From Vibrio marisflavi CECT 7928 (GTDB taxonomy: Bacteria > Pseudomonadota > Gammaproteobacteria > Enterobacterales > Vibrionaceae): 64,000 bases of DNA. The position numbers were made by a program, and so were the translations under genes. Positions 27,082-38,705 of the stretch are shown here, piece by piece. The stretch spans positions 372,001-436,000 of the forward strand of contig NZ_CAKLDM010000001.1 of NCBI RefSeq assembly GCF_921294215.1, in the 5' to 3' direction. The notes below the pieces were generated by a model. The model ran no database searches. It saw only the letters and a program-made list of their open reading frames with translations, and was not told the DNA's origin. Numbering within the stretch: the first letter of the stretch is position 1; each line of letters starts with the position of its first letter.

Positions 27082-27429
27082 ATGGATTTTACTCAAGAAG
27101 ATAGAGAAGCATTAAATCAAGTTTGGATGTCGCAAAAAGCGAAAATGCGTTTAACGCAAATGGAAATGGTAAAACGCCTTGGCCTTTCCCAGCTTGAGTT
27201 TTCTAAATTATTACGTGGCGTTACTCCATTGTCGATGACATTTGTAAGTGAGTTTTGCGAGCAGCTACATGTTGATCCGCGTAAAGTGATTCCTTCGCTA
27301 GTGCAGAATAACCTAGCAACGCCTAAAGAAGTCCACTTAACCAGCAAAATGAGTGTTGATGGAGAAATACAACGCGCCTATATCGAGGGTAATAGCGTCA
27401 TTGTTGAATATGTTCATCGCGCACCTTAA
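27082..27429 (+). CDS. Helix-turn-helix (XRE-type) regulator
   Basis: 115 aa. Residues about 18-70 form an HTH (KMRLTQMEMVKRLGLSQLEFSKLLRGVTPLSMTFVSEFCEQLHVDP), followed by a short beta-rich tail that may dimerise. The first ATG has GGAGG upstream. Targets are unknown; the dyad at 27010 in its own leader suggests autoregulation. A DUF3820 gene follows at 38 bases. Confidence 0.8.
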   Translation: MDFTQEDREALNQVWMSQKAKMRLTQMEMVKRLGLSQLEFSKLLRGVTPLSMTFVSEFCEQLHVDPRKVIPSLVQNNLATPKEVHLTSKMSVDGEIQRAYIEGNSVIVEYVHRAP

Positions 27430-27467
27430 AATAGCTTCTAAGCGTAACCTGCTCTGAATTCAGACAA

Positions 27468-27698
27468 ATGTTAGATAAAGCTTCACTAGTTAAACTTGCA
27501 TCAACGACTATGCCTTTTGGCAAATACTCGGGGCGATACCTTATCGATTTACCAGAAGAGTACTTGCTATGGTTTGCCAATAAAGGTGAATTTCCACAAG
27601 GAGAACTAGGGGAGTTGATGCAGCTCTGTTTAGCGCTAAAAGTAGAAGGTCTTGATGGCTTAGTGAAGCCTCTCAAACCAACCCATCGCTTTCTCTAG
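27468..27698 (+). CDS. DUF3820 family protein
   Basis: 76 aa. MPFGKYSGRYLIDLPEEYLLWFANKGEFPQGELG is the DUF3820 signature, a small gammaproteobacterial family annotated as putative quorum-sensing-regulated virulence factor without firm function. No signal peptide. It may share a transcript with the HTH gene before it and the hydrolase after it. Confidence 0.85.
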   Translation: MLDKASLVKLASTTMPFGKYSGRYLIDLPEEYLLWFANKGEFPQGELGELMQLCLALKVEGLDGLVKPLKPTHRFL

Positions 27699-27736
27699 TG
27701 GGAAGCAGTCATGTATAAGAAGAATGGAATAATCCA

Positions 27737-28549
27737 ATGAACAAATTTTCTATCGATGGAAAAGAGTTGGCGTACCTCGATAAAGGTGAGGGTCCTGTAG
27801 TTTTACTAGGCCATAGCTATTTGTGGGATCATAAGATGTGGCAACCACAGATAGAAGCACTAAGCGAAAATTATCGCTGTATTGTGCCTGACTTGTGGGC
27901 ACATGGTCAGTCGGCTTATGCCCCAGAAAGAGTTCGTAGTCTAAAGGATATAGCAGCAGACATGCTAGCTCTCATGAATCACTTGGATGTAGAGCAGTTT
28001 TCAGTCGTTGGGCTTTCTGTCGGCGGAATGTGGGGGGCAGAGCTTACATTACTTGCTCCTGAGCGAGTAAAAAGTCTTGTTATGATGGATACATTTGTTG
28101 GTTTAGAACCTGAGATCACCCATCAAAAATATTTTTCGATGCTAGATACGATTGCCAACGTTCAGATGGTGCCAGAGCCAATTCTAGAAGCTGTCGTGCC
28201 AATGTTCTTTGCCAAAAATGGTGCGGAAAAGTCACCTGAGTTAGTTGCAAGTTTTGCTAAACACCTTTCTTCTATAACAGGAGAGCAAGCAGTTGAAGTA
28301 GCTCGCATTGGGCGCATGATCTTTGGCCGCAGAGATATGATTGAAGATATTGAGAAGTTTGCGTTACCTGTATTGATTGCAGTGGGGCAAGAAGATATAC
28401 CAAGACCGGTCATGGAATCATATCTGATGCAAGACTGTATAACCGAAAGCCAACTTGTAGAAATCCCACAAGCCGGACATATCAGTAACTTAGAGCAACC
28501 AGATATTGTCACCAGTATGCTTAAAGAGTTTCTCTCAAAGTATGCTTAA
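27737..28549 (+). CDS. Alpha/beta hydrolase
   Basis: 270 aa, cytoplasmic. The nucleophile elbow is GLSVG (serine near residue 96) after VVGLS, the acid is probably Asp near residue 220 (VGQEDIPRP), and the histidine is in AGHISNLEQP near residue 249. The full catalytic triad is present. Substrates in this family are esters, lactones or similar; none is indicated by context. Confidence 0.88.
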   Translation: MNKFSIDGKELAYLDKGEGPVVLLGHSYLWDHKMWQPQIEALSENYRCIVPDLWAHGQSAYAPERVRSLKDIAADMLALMNHLDVEQFSVVGLSVGGMWGAELTLLAPERVKSLVMMDTFVGLEPEITHQKYFSMLDTIANVQMVPEPILEAVVPMFFAKNGAEKSPELVASFAKHLSSITGEQAVEVARIGRMIFGRRDMIEDIEKFALPVLIAVGQEDIPRPVMESYLMQDCITESQLVEIPQAGHISNLEQPDIVTSMLKEFLSKYA

Positions 28550-28631
28550 AACCATTGGCATATGTTAACAGCAGTCTGCGCAGGTTAGCTTGCGCAGACT
28601 ATATGTGCACTTAAGATCAACTCTTCCTTCA

Positions 28632-30674
28632 CTAGTGGAAGAAACCGACCTTCTGTTTTAAATCTGATGCTTGTTGTTCTAGGTCTTGAGCACTGTTTGC
28701 TGTTTGTGCGATAGTTTCGCGACTCTTACGATTCAATTCACTTATTTGTTGTGTGTCTTTGGCAACCTCTTCAGCCGTCGAAGCCTGCTCTCCTGAAGTT
28801 GTTAAAATAGTCTCAGCCTGATCGGAAATACTGTGTACCTGATTGGCAATGGCTTTGAGTGCTTCACCCACTCTTTGCGCTTTTTCAACTACTTCTGTAG
28901 CGTTGTTTTGACTTTGGCTCATTAACTCGACTGAACTTGATGTGGATGCTTTGAGCTGCTCAATAATAGTGACCACATCCTTAACAGAGTTCTGGGTACG
29001 TTGAGCAAGTGTACGTACTTCGTCTGCGACAACTGCAAACCCACGTCCTTGCTCGCCAGCTCTTGCTGCTTCGATTGCTGCATTGAGAGCGAGTAAATTG
29101 GTTTGTTCTGCGATTTCATCAATCATTTTGGTCACATTCTGAATACCTTCACTATCACTCTCTACTTGATGTATAGCATCGGAAGATTGCGCTAAATTCT
29201 CGTTTAAGGTGCTCATCCCTTGGCTCATGTTCTCAACCATATCGAGGCCAGACTGACTATCTTTATTTGCGAGCCGCACATTTTCTACGATGGTATCAAC
29301 TTGCTCTGAAATTGATTTTGCCGATGAAGTCATCAAGTCGATAGAAGATACAACTCTCTCCACCTTACTTTGTTGTGAGTCTGCTTGCTGCAAGTTGAAT
29401 TTCGCATCGGTCGCAACGCTCTGGGATTGTTCACTAACCACATCGCTGGTGGAAGAAATTTGTGCAACAAGTTCTTGTAACTGTTGTGCCATATCGGCAA
29501 TACCGTTTCCAAGGCTCGTGATTTCGTTTTTAGTATTGTTAGGCCCTTTAGGTATCTCTATGCTCACTTCTCCTTTCGCTAGCCTCTGGACAAATTGATT
29601 GAGTGTTTCTAGAGGTTTCAATGTTTTACTTAGATAAATAGAGAGAAGAACCAAGGCAGTTATACCAACTACTGCTGCAGCAATGATTATTAGTCTCAAT
29701 AGCGTTGCACTTTCTTTTGTGACTTCTTCTATAAACGTACCGCCTAACAACTTCCAATTCCAGCCGGGCACTTCGGTAAATACTAGATATTTCTCCGCAC
29801 TGTTATTTTGCCCAGGGTACTTGTATGGATATTGAATAAGCCCACTTTGGGACTCGAAAATTCTTCCAAATGGTTTATTTCCTGCAGAGTCAGTGACGTC
29901 TTGGATACGCTTGTCGCGGATGCTTTGGTCTGGGTGCAGTAAAAAGTAGCCTCTATGATTTTCATCATTGTCTACAACGATTGTGTATCCTGTATCTCCC
30001 CACTTGATGTTGCCAAGAGAGGCGAATAAGTCTTGAGTCGCTTTCTCTATCGGTAAGCCGACAAAGGTGATTGCAATAATTTTCCCGGTCGCGCTTTTTA
30101 TTGGTGCGTAGTAGGTGATGTATCTCTTACCAAACAGAGTGACATTGTTGTAATACTCTTCTCCATTACTAATTGCTTTGTAGCCAGGATGCTCAGGAGT
30201 TAGTTTTGCTCCCAGATTACGTTTGCCACTCGGATCTTTGAGTGATGATGAGACCACAATCCAATCACTTCCAATGGGAGCGTACAGAGAGGCTACTGAG
30301 CCAGTATCGCGAGTAAAGCTATCTACCAGCTTAGTGTCGTTTATTAAGCTTTCTCCATACTGAGTTAGGTTTTGAACACTTTTTCCCATAAAATCGACGG
30401 TATAGTCTTCTTGATATACCCCCGCTAAATAGCCATTTTTATAAGCTGAATCGAGTACTTTTGCCGTCTCTAGGTAGGCATTGAACTGCCCAGCTATAGT
30501 TTCAGCTAAAGCCTCAATTTTTGATTGGTGAGATGCTAAGGTTTTGTCTAATAGAAGAGAGTATGCGTTGTTGTAAACTAGAGCTGCAATGCCCGAAAAA
30601 GCGAAAAACAAACACAATGCGATGACAAATTTCAATTGAATAGCAACACTTGCATTCTTTAAGCGATCCAACAT
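28632..30674 (-). CDS. Methyl-accepting chemotaxis protein with periplasmic Cache domain
   Basis: 680 aa chemoreceptor. Membrane helix 1 is at about 13-35, a Cache-type ligand domain at about 40-320 ([24 protein letters not shown]), helix 2 at about 325-350, then HAMP and the signalling domain with the conserved hairpin [20 protein letters not shown]. The start at 30674 ([10 protein letters not shown]) places the first helix correctly. Ligand unknown. No pentapeptide tether for CheR is seen at the C-terminus. Confidence 0.93.
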   Translation of the reverse strand: MLDRLKNASVAIQLKFVIALCLFFAFSGIAALVYNNAYSLLLDKTLASHQSKIEALAETIAGQFNAYLETAKVLDSAYKNGYLAGVYQEDYTVDFMGKSVQNLTQYGESLINDTKLVDSFTRDTGSVASLYAPIGSDWIVVSSSLKDPSGKRNLGAKLTPEHPGYKAISNGEEYYNNVTLFGKRYITYYAPIKSATGKIIAITFVGLPIEKATQDLFASLGNIKWGDTGYTIVVDNDENHRGYFLLHPDQSIRDKRIQDVTDSAGNKPFGRIFESQSGLIQYPYKYPGQNNSAEKYLVFTEVPGWNWKLLGGTFIEEVTKESATLLRLIIIAAAVVGITALVLLSIYLSKTLKPLETLNQFVQRLAKGEVSIEIPKGPNNTKNEITSLGNGIADMAQQLQELVAQISSTSDVVSEQSQSVATDAKFNLQQADSQQSKVERVVSSIDLMTSSAKSISEQVDTIVENVRLANKDSQSGLDMVENMSQGMSTLNENLAQSSDAIHQVESDSEGIQNVTKMIDEIAEQTNLLALNAAIEAARAGEQGRGFAVVADEVRTLAQRTQNSVKDVVTIIEQLKASTSSSVELMSQSQNNATEVVEKAQRVGEALKAIANQVHSISDQAETILTTSGEQASTAEEVAKDTQQISELNRKSRETIAQTANSAQDLEQQASDLKQKVGFFH

Positions 30675-32612
<1,938 letters not shown>

Positions 32613-32647
32613 TTAAAATGTTTTATTGGAGCTCACTAAAGTGGGCT

Positions 32648-32956
32648 CTAATAAAATACAGCTAACCAGATGGTTTCGTTCTCTGGCTGAGTCCAATGTA
32701 CACGATGTTTAGTGTGAGCAGGTATATTGACATAGTCTCCAACATTTAGGGTTAACTTCGACTTGTCTTCATACTCAATCACTCCAGAACCAGATAAGAC
32801 AACCACCCACTCGTTTTCATCTTGATCGTACCAGTAGTCATCTGGTGAGCAGTGTCCTTTGGAAACAATACGTTCTATGCGAATGTTTTTTGAGCGAATA
32901 AGTTCTTCGAATACTTCTTCTTTTAGGTTGCTTGGTAGGTCAGTGAGTAAGTTCAT
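32648..32956 (-). CDS. Small cupin-domain protein
   Basis: 102 aa from the ATG at 32956; a GTG at 32971 is an alternative start. A single cupin fold: VSKGHCSPDDYWYDQDENEWVVVLSGSG (motif 1) and GDYVNIPAHTKHRVHWT (motif 2), with the histidines and acidic residue for a metal site. Members are sugar-, plant-hormone- or metal-binding enzymes or sensors; no substrate is indicated. It starts a run of four small leftward genes with ymdB, a tautomerase-like gene and a DUF924 gene. Confidence 0.8.
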   Translation of the reverse strand: MNLLTDLPSNLKEEVFEELIRSKNIRIERIVSKGHCSPDDYWYDQDENEWVVVLSGSGVIEYEDKSKLTLNVGDYVNIPAHTKHRVHWTQPENETIWLAVFY

Positions 32957-33012
32957 GATTTTATTTGTCACTTTGAGGCGAGTGCTTCGATTATATACAG
33001 AATGTACTCATC

Positions 33013-33534
33013 TTAACCAGTGTTCTCAAGTGATTGAGCAACTTGACTCCAAGCTTCAAACATATGTTTATCAAATAGATAGAATTCTATCGTTAACTCT
33101 GAATACTTTGCGCGGGAACATTCAGTTAAAGCGATTTGTGCTGCTTCTAAAATGGGGTAGCCGTACACGCCACAAGATATTGCAGGAAAGGCGATACTTT
33201 GGCACTTGTGATGAAGAGCAAGGTTAAGTGAGTTCCGGTAAGCGGAGAGAAGAGTTTTCTGTGGTGTGTTTGAGCGCATATAAATTGGGCCGACGGTATG
33301 AATGACATACTGAGTACTGAGCTTGCCTGCGGGTGTGATTTTCGCTTCGCCAAAAGGGCAGCGCATTCCATGACTTTCTTTAATTTCGAGGCATGCGGTA
33401 AGCAATTCAGGGCCAGCGGCTTCATGAATCGCGCCATCTACACCGCCACCTCCAAGCAAGCTTGGATTGGCTGCATTCACAATCGCATCGACATTTGCTT
33501 GTGTGATGTCGCCACACAATAACTTTATCGCCAT
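33013..33534 (-). CDS. ymdB: Macrodomain ADP-ribose hydrolase (O-acetyl-ADP-ribose deacetylase)
   Basis: 173 aa single macrodomain. The ADP-ribose site shows in GDITQANVDAIVNAANPSLLGGGGVDGAIHEAAG and PAISCGVYGYP. It removes the acetyl group from O-acetyl-ADP-ribose and can reverse mono-ADP-ribosylation; E. coli YmdB also modulates RNase III. A cytoplasmic protein. It is followed at 56 bases by the cupin gene on the same strand. Confidence 0.93.
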   Translation of the reverse strand: MAIKLLCGDITQANVDAIVNAANPSLLGGGGVDGAIHEAAGPELLTACLEIKESHGMRCPFGEAKITPAGKLSTQYVIHTVGPIYMRSNTPQKTLLSAYRNSLNLALHHKCQSIAFPAISCGVYGYPILEAAQIALTECSRAKYSELTIEFYLFDKHMFEAWSQVAQSLENTG

Positions 33535-33543
33535 AGGTAGGCT

Positions 33544-33924
33544 CTACCATTGAATAATTTGACCATTTTCAAATACCATTTTTGACTCTACGAATTGGGC
33601 GGTAATAAAGATATTGTCTCGCTCGACTGCAGTACTCTCAGCAATTTGACCGGCGATAGTGCTCATAATAATCGAAACAGTTTCTTTACTGTGTGTATTA
33701 GGCAGTATCAAATCAACCACAATTGGGTGTGTGCTTTTGGTTTGAACTGGAGTAGTAGTTCCTGAAACCGCAAATCCATCAGACTCAAAAAAGCTCCAAC
33801 TGCACATGACATGTTCAACATCAATGTCAATTGCTTGGCTTACTGAGTATGAAATGCTTACTACAATCTCTGATAATTGTAATGGTGGGTGGAATGGGAG
33901 AGATTGGACTTTTATTACTGGCAT
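33544..33924 (-). CDS. Tautomerase-superfamily-like protein (DUF1904-like)
   Basis: 126 aa, starting MPVIKVQSLPF. The conserved Pro directly after Met is the catalytic base in the tautomerase/MIF fold, and the protein has the length of a two-unit or DUF1904-type member. Function unknown. It lies 15 bases after the DUF924 gene and 9 bases before ymdB, so a common transcript is likely. The family call rests on the N-terminus and size. Confidence 0.6.
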   Translation of the reverse strand: MPVIKVQSLPFHPPLQLSEIVVSISYSVSQAIDIDVEHVMCSWSFFESDGFAVSGTTTPVQTKSTHPIVVDLILPNTHSKETVSIIMSTIAGQIAESTAVERDNIFITAQFVESKMVFENGQIIQW

Positions 33925-33939
33925 AGAGTTTTAGCCTTA

Positions 33940-34476
33940 TTAAAAACCAGAGTCAGGTTGTTTGAGAAACTCAATTTCTTCTTCAGTACTAGTTCTACTC
34001 AATATCTCATTGCGATGAGGGTATCGGCCAAATCGGTCAATGATGATTTTGTGCTTTACCTCAAAATCTAAATTAGTTTGGTTGCCTAACTTTTCGAATA
34101 ATCTCATAGCTTCTTCATGGATATGAGGTGATTCACTGTGCATAAAAGGCATATAGAGAAAAGTTCGTTCGGTAGGGTTGAGTTCCAAGTCTGCACCTAG
34201 AGCAACCGCTTCTTGTGCCAATGCAAGTGCGAGTGGGTCTTGTGAGAAAGATTGGCTTTGTCCTCGATATATATTGCGGGAAAACTGGTCCAATACAATA
34301 ATCTCAGCTAAACGGCCTCGAGCAGTTTTCCGCCACTCAAAAAGTTCACACTTTCCCGCTTGTGACAGTAGAGACGAAAACCGTGTCCGTATCAAATCGT
34401 CGAGATCGTTCTCGTTAGCAAACCACTGATTTGGCTTTAGCTCGTTGAACCAAAAATTTAAAACATTTTCATACAT
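33940..34476 (-). CDS. DUF924 family protein
   Basis: 178 aa. VLNFWFNELKPNQWF at the start, GRLAEIIVLDQFSRNIYRG in the middle and RTFLYMPFMHSESPHIHEEA further on are the DUF924 hallmarks. The family has a TPR-like helical fold; no enzymatic activity is established. It is probably the first gene of the leftward run. Confidence 0.9.
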   Translation of the reverse strand: MYENVLNFWFNELKPNQWFANENDLDDLIRTRFSSLLSQAGKCELFEWRKTARGRLAEIIVLDQFSRNIYRGQSQSFSQDPLALALAQEAVALGADLELNPTERTFLYMPFMHSESPHIHEEAMRLFEKLGNQTNLDFEVKHKIIIDRFGRYPHRNEILSRTSTEEEIEFLKQPDSGF

Positions 34477-34574
34477 ATACGTTCCAATACTTGGCTGTGT
34501 TTAGTCAAATTCTAGACGAGGTTTTAATTTTCAACTAGGTTTATAGGAAGTTTAATCCAGCTTGAAGGACTAGC

Positions 34575-35357
34575 ATGCAGTGGTTGCGCATCGATGTAAT
34601 AAAAGGACTGATATATGTATTGATGTTAGTGAGTACTATCGTTGGTGCTGAGGAAAATAAATTCTCCGATTTGGTTTTTTATACCGAAGACTATCCTCCT
34701 TCAAATTATTCAGAAGATAAAGTGGTTAAGGGGTATGCCGTTGATATATTGGTGGCTTCAGCCAAAGCTGTTGGGCAAGAAATTAAGCCGAACCAAATCA
34801 CTATTTCACCGTGGTCATTTGCTTACAAGGAAACATTAACCAACCCAAATGCTGTGCTGTTTGCCACTACGAGAACAGGTCATCGTGAAAACTTGTTCAA
34901 TTGGGTTGGGCCAATTGCTGACGTTAAACTTGTACTTATCGCCAAGAAAGACTCGCACATCAAGATAACGGATCCTATTGATATCGCACAATATACAATC
35001 GGCGTTGTTAGAGATGATATCGGTGAACAAAAGCTGCTCTCATTGGGCGTGCCAAGGGCATCAATGAGAGAAGCGCCATACATCACGCGCTTAGTTCAGT
35101 TATTGGTAAAGAATAGAATTGATTTGCTAGCGTTTTCAGAAAGAGGCCTTTACTGGTGGGCAGCGAAACATGGAGTAGACGCAAGCGAGTTTGAAACAGT
35201 CTATACCTTAAATAGGGGTTATTTGTATTACGCGCTTAATAAATCTATTGGCCCAGAGGTTGCGAGTGAATTGCAAAAAGGGATTAATAGAATAAAATCA
35301 ACCAAAGGTGAAAATGGTATTTCACTATATCAAAGCATATTAGATAAATACCAATAA
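34575..35357 (+). CDS. Orphan periplasmic substrate-binding protein
   Basis: 260 aa from an ATG with AAGGA upstream. Signal peptide to about residue 25, then SBP_bac_3 features: LVFYTEDYPPSNYS first strand, VKGYAVDILVAS, SPWSFAYKETL and YTIGVVRDDIGEQ hinge. It follows the common pattern of this window, a lone binding protein without permease or ATPase, and might feed a distant transporter or a sensor. The ligand is unknown. Confidence 0.85.
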   Translation: MQWLRIDVIKGLIYVLMLVSTIVGAEENKFSDLVFYTEDYPPSNYSEDKVVKGYAVDILVASAKAVGQEIKPNQITISPWSFAYKETLTNPNAVLFATTRTGHRENLFNWVGPIADVKLVLIAKKDSHIKITDPIDIAQYTIGVVRDDIGEQKLLSLGVPRASMREAPYITRLVQLLVKNRIDLLAFSERGLYWWAAKHGVDASEFETVYTLNRGYLYYALNKSIGPEVASELQKGINRIKSTKGENGISLYQSILDKYQ

Positions 35358-35376
35358 GTATGCTAATGCCACTTGT

Positions 35377-35946
35377 TTATTCTGCTTCAACGGTTTGTTT
35401 TATTTGTGCTCGCTTAACGAAAAATGGGTTGTTATACTTTTTAGCGGAGCCCAATTCTGACACTACCAATTTATTCCATAGCGCTCTATCGAACTTTCCT
35501 TCTGGAATTGAAGGGTACAAGGTTTCTTGTTCTTCAATAGCGTATCGTAGAAATTCTTTTAGTTTTATCTGATTGTACTTTTTGGCAACTCGATTATGTT
35601 TCTGAATCCATTCTTGTTTGAATTCGATCAACGCTGGTTCAGCTTGGTCGAGAGGCATTGTGGAGAGGTAAATTCTTTTATAAGCGACTTTGCGGTCAAT
35701 CAGAGCGCGCATGGCCGTTTGAATATACTTACCATGGTGAGTAATAGAGATATCACTACTATCGAACAGATTAACAACCCAACCAGTTGGCGACAGCATT
35801 TTGGACTTAAATTGCTTGTTTCGCACTTGTATGGCCTGATGAAGCACGATATCCGACGTGCCTCTAAAGGTTTGTTGCCACTTACCGATTCGGATTTGAA
35901 TTGAACCTGGCAATCGATAGATATTGGTGAACTTATCTTGACTCAT
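35377..35946 (-). CDS. Hypothetical basic protein, possible AP2-like DNA-binding N-terminus
   Basis: 189 aa, Lys/Arg-rich, no signal peptide. The first 40 residues (YRLPGSIQIRIGKWQQTFRG) resemble the three-stranded unit found at the start of AP2-type or integrase DNA-binding domains. The rest is helical without a known motif. It converges on the binding-protein gene, ending 20 bases from it. DNA binding is a guess from shape and charge. Confidence 0.5.
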   Translation of the reverse strand: MSQDKFTNIYRLPGSIQIRIGKWQQTFRGTSDIVLHQAIQVRNKQFKSKMLSPTGWVVNLFDSSDISITHHGKYIQTAMRALIDRKVAYKRIYLSTMPLDQAEPALIEFKQEWIQKHNRVAKKYNQIKLKEFLRYAIEEQETLYPSIPEGKFDRALWNKLVVSELGSAKKYNNPFFVKRAQIKQTVEAE

Positions 35947-36651
35947 TTAATTACTGCACAATTTTACTAGAGATAAATGGCAAGCGCTTTATTTATCTGT
36001 TGATATCTTACATACCAGATTAAACCATTCGGTATGCGGTACTTTTTCTCGGTTCATACTGCGTGTAGCTATCAGGCAGTTGATACTATCTTGCAACTCG
36101 AATTCCCCACTGTCTTTGAGGGAGATCTATTTTTATTAGATATTTGGGTGTTCCCGTTGCAGCGCACCTCTCAAATGACACACTTTCTTGATTCAGGTAC
36201 GAGATCTGAGTTAGTTGGCTCAAAACTGATTGCGAGTGAATCAACCACTACCCAGTGAAACTGGTCCTATTATTTTACATTTGATTGCTATTGTACAGTA
36301 CTTAGTGGTTATGTGTATTAAGTTGCCTTCTAGCGAGGGTCTATTATATATAATGCAATTATTATGTTTGTGTCATTTGACTGTAATAATTTTGTGATTC
36401 AACTTTAAGGTATATTTCATTTTTAATTAAATGGAATATAAAGTTTTCAATAAAAATAAAGTTTTCAATACAAATAAAGTTGTTTCACATCCTTTTACTT
36501 TATCCAAAACTAATTTACGCCATATTAAGCCATGTACTAATATTTCTGGCTAGATGTAGTATTACTCATGGACATTATAACTAAGAAAACAAACACAACT
36601 GCAAAGGACATAGTTAAAACTTTCTACTTTGTGAATGCCTTGTAAACCAAA
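35947..36651. other. 705-base AT-rich gap with tandem repeat
   Basis: No convincing gene. A 74-codon frame at 36034-36258 was examined and rejected. The right part is very AT-rich and holds the 18-bp tandem repeat listed separately. Confidence 0.4.
36438..36486. repeat. 18-bp tandem repeat, about 2.7 units
   Basis: ATAAAGTTTTCAATAAAA is followed directly by ATAAAGTTTTCAATACAA and then by ATAAAGTTGTTTC. The period is exactly 18. It lies downstream of the leftward EIIC gene, so an operator role for that gene is unlikely; replication slippage or a curved AT tract is possible. Confidence 0.7.
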
Positions 36652-37968
36652 TCAGATACTTGGGGCTTCATTGGCTTGTCCCCGCTCTTTTTGCTGAGCA
36701 ATCAGTATTTTTTCGTGTGCTCTAAAAAACGGCAAATAGAGGAAATAGGCATTGATCATGGCGAAGATCACCATCAACGCATTGGCAATACTTCCATTGG
36801 ATGCCCAAGCCGCACCGATAGGAGCAGGTACAGACCAGGGGATCATGGTGACGACTTTCGCTAGGACTCCAGCAGAAGTCAAATACCAAGCAATCGTTGC
36901 GTTGATCATGGGCACCAGTACAAAAGGAATGATAAATATCGGGTTCATGATAATAGGAAAGCCAAACAAAATAGGTTCGTTAATGTTAAAGATAGAAGGA
37001 ATTAACCCGACTTTACCTACGGAGCGCAAGTGCGCAGAGCGACTTTTCATTGCTAGATAAATGAGTGGAAGAGTGGATCCAACGCCACCAATCAAAATGA
37101 AAAAGTCCCAAAATGCGGGCAAATAAATATGCGGCAGTGCCTTTGCTCCTGCTTCCATTGCATCTTGATTCGCTAGTAAATTGGACATCCAAAAAGGATT
37201 CATAATACCTGTCACTACCAGTGAACCGTGAATACCAACAAACCAGAGTAATTGACATATCAAAATCGAAATCAGCACGGCGGTTAAACTGTCGGATGCC
37301 ATGATTAGCGGATGAAAAATTTCTTCTATTAACTGGGGAAAGTGCAAGCCAAACTGGTTAGCAATAAATAGATTGAATGAGGAGAGTGTAATCATGACTA
37401 TCATGATGGGGATGATTAGCTTAAAGCTTTGTACTGTCATAAGTGGTACATCATCTGGCATCGAAATGTACCACTTTTTATGAATACATAGCCGAATGAC
37501 TTCAACAGAATAGAGGCTGGCAATAAGAGCTGTGAAGATGCCAGCACCCCCTAAATATCGCATGCTTTGAACCGTGGGATCAGACATGCCCGCCAACATT
37601 AAAAATGCCATACAGCCTGTTAGCCCAGACATTCTCTGTGGCAGCTTGTACTGTTTTGCTAAGCTGGTTGCGACTCCAAATGCCACAATTAAGCCCACTA
37701 CACCAAGGGTCAACTGATAGGTTGGTAAAAGCGTTGGTCGCAATGATAATGCGAGCTTTTCCCACCACATAGCAAACGTAGAATTAGGAGTAGAAAACGG
37801 AGGAAAAATAATCGGAACAAACATGCAGCCAACAAAAATGAATGGCATAGCGAGTTGAAAACCATCTCTAAGCGCTGAAAGGTAAACGTTTTGTGCCAGC
37901 TTGCGAGCGATAGGGGATAAATACTGCTCTAGTTGAGAAGTAACAATTCTAGCCAGCGAATGGTTCAT
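36652..37968 (-). CDS. PTS EIIC, cellobiose/beta-glucoside (Lac family), copy 1
   Basis: 438 aa from the ATG at 37968 with AGGA upstream; about ten membrane segments. It starts with the LARIVTSQLEQYLSPIARKLAQN amphipathic helix and has GIHGSLVVTGIMNPFW and FNINEPILFGFP, both diagnostic of lactose/cellobiose EIIC. It moves the sugar through the inner membrane while EIIB phosphorylates it. It is divergent from the EIIB gene and closely related to the second EIIC at 38706. It has no EIIB or EIIA of its own here. Confidence 0.9.
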   Translation of the reverse strand: MNHSLARIVTSQLEQYLSPIARKLAQNVYLSALRDGFQLAMPFIFVGCMFVPIIFPPFSTPNSTFAMWWEKLALSLRPTLLPTYQLTLGVVGLIVAFGVATSLAKQYKLPQRMSGLTGCMAFLMLAGMSDPTVQSMRYLGGAGIFTALIASLYSVEVIRLCIHKKWYISMPDDVPLMTVQSFKLIIPIMIVMITLSSFNLFIANQFGLHFPQLIEEIFHPLIMASDSLTAVLISILICQLLWFVGIHGSLVVTGIMNPFWMSNLLANQDAMEAGAKALPHIYLPAFWDFFILIGGVGSTLPLIYLAMKSRSAHLRSVGKVGLIPSIFNINEPILFGFPIIMNPIFIIPFVLVPMINATIAWYLTSAGVLAKVVTMIPWSVPAPIGAAWASNGSIANALMVIFAMINAYFLYLPFFRAHEKILIAQQKERGQANEAPSI

Positions 37969-38330
37969 GTTCGTTCCTAAAATAAACTTATAGTGTCGCA
38001 TCATATAAAAAAGCGTCTCGCTACTGAAGCGATACCATCGACAATACTGCCAATTTCTCAGTTTACCGATTTGATATTGGACGATGGGAGCTGCTTATTG
38101 CCAAGTTCGGCAGCCTTGTTGTGATTCAGTTCACGGATTTTCTATACCTTTTAAAACCAAGAAATCGCAGCATTTCCCTCAATGAATACATCCAGATCAC
38201 GAAAATTGAGCGTTTTACGTGAATATTGATGATCGTGCTCACGCCTGGTTGGAAATTTATTGGAAACCGGTTTCCAATTGTTTCCTTAAGGCGCATATTG
38301 TTAGCACAAACCAATAAGGGAGTACCTGAA
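37969..38330. promoter_or_regulatory. Divergent control region of the PTS genes
   Basis: 362 bases between EIIC copy 1 and EIIB. It contains the perfect 20-bp operator at 38259. No other feature was resolved. Confidence 0.5.
38259..38278. promoter_or_regulatory. LacI-type operator, perfect 20-bp palindrome
   Basis: ATTGGAAACCGGTTTCCAAT is a perfect dyad with the central CG of LacI/GalR operators. It lies 53 bases before EIIB and 290 bases before EIIC copy 1. A related site is at 41903, before the LacI gene, so the repressor at 41981 is the probable binder. Confidence 0.8.
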
Positions 38331-38636
38331 ATGAAAAAAATTATGCTTTGCTGTTCGGCGGGAATGTCGACCTCATTACTGGTAAAAAAAATGGAAGCTG
38401 TGGCTAAAGAGCGTGGTATCGACGCGGAAATTAAAGCTTATGGAGCCTCAGAATTTAGTAACCAAGTAGGTAACTATCAAGTTGTGTTACTTGGTCCTCA
38501 AGTGAAGTACATGCAGTCTGACTTGCAGAAACAAGCCGATAAATTTGGTATCAAAGTTGAGCCTATCAATATGATGGATTACGGCATGCAAAAGGGCGAC
38601 AAAGTTTTAGATTTTGCTTTGGAATTAATTGATTAG
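38331..38636 (+). CDS. PTS EIIB, lactose/cellobiose family
   Basis: 101 aa, starting MKKIMLCCSAGMSTS. The phosphocysteine is in the CCSAGMST P-loop (Cys7 or Cys8; Cys8 fits the family CxxGMST). It takes phosphate from EIIA and passes it to the incoming sugar. The ATG at 38331 has AAGGGAG upstream; the longer frame from 38226 would overlap the operator. It is the first gene of the rightward operon. Confidence 0.93.
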   Translation: MKKIMLCCSAGMSTSLLVKKMEAVAKERGIDAEIKAYGASEFSNQVGNYQVVLLGPQVKYMQSDLQKQADKFGIKVEPINMMDYGMQKGDKVLDFALELID

Positions 38637-38705
38637 AAGAAAGAAACAAATTGAGCTTTGACGCCAATTGGCTTTATTTAATCCAGAAAACTTGGGACAA
38701 ATATT

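Noticed and set aside
36034..36258. 74-codon frame in the AT-rich gap
   Set aside because: No ribosome site, no recognisable features, and an unconvincing composition; kept as non-coding.
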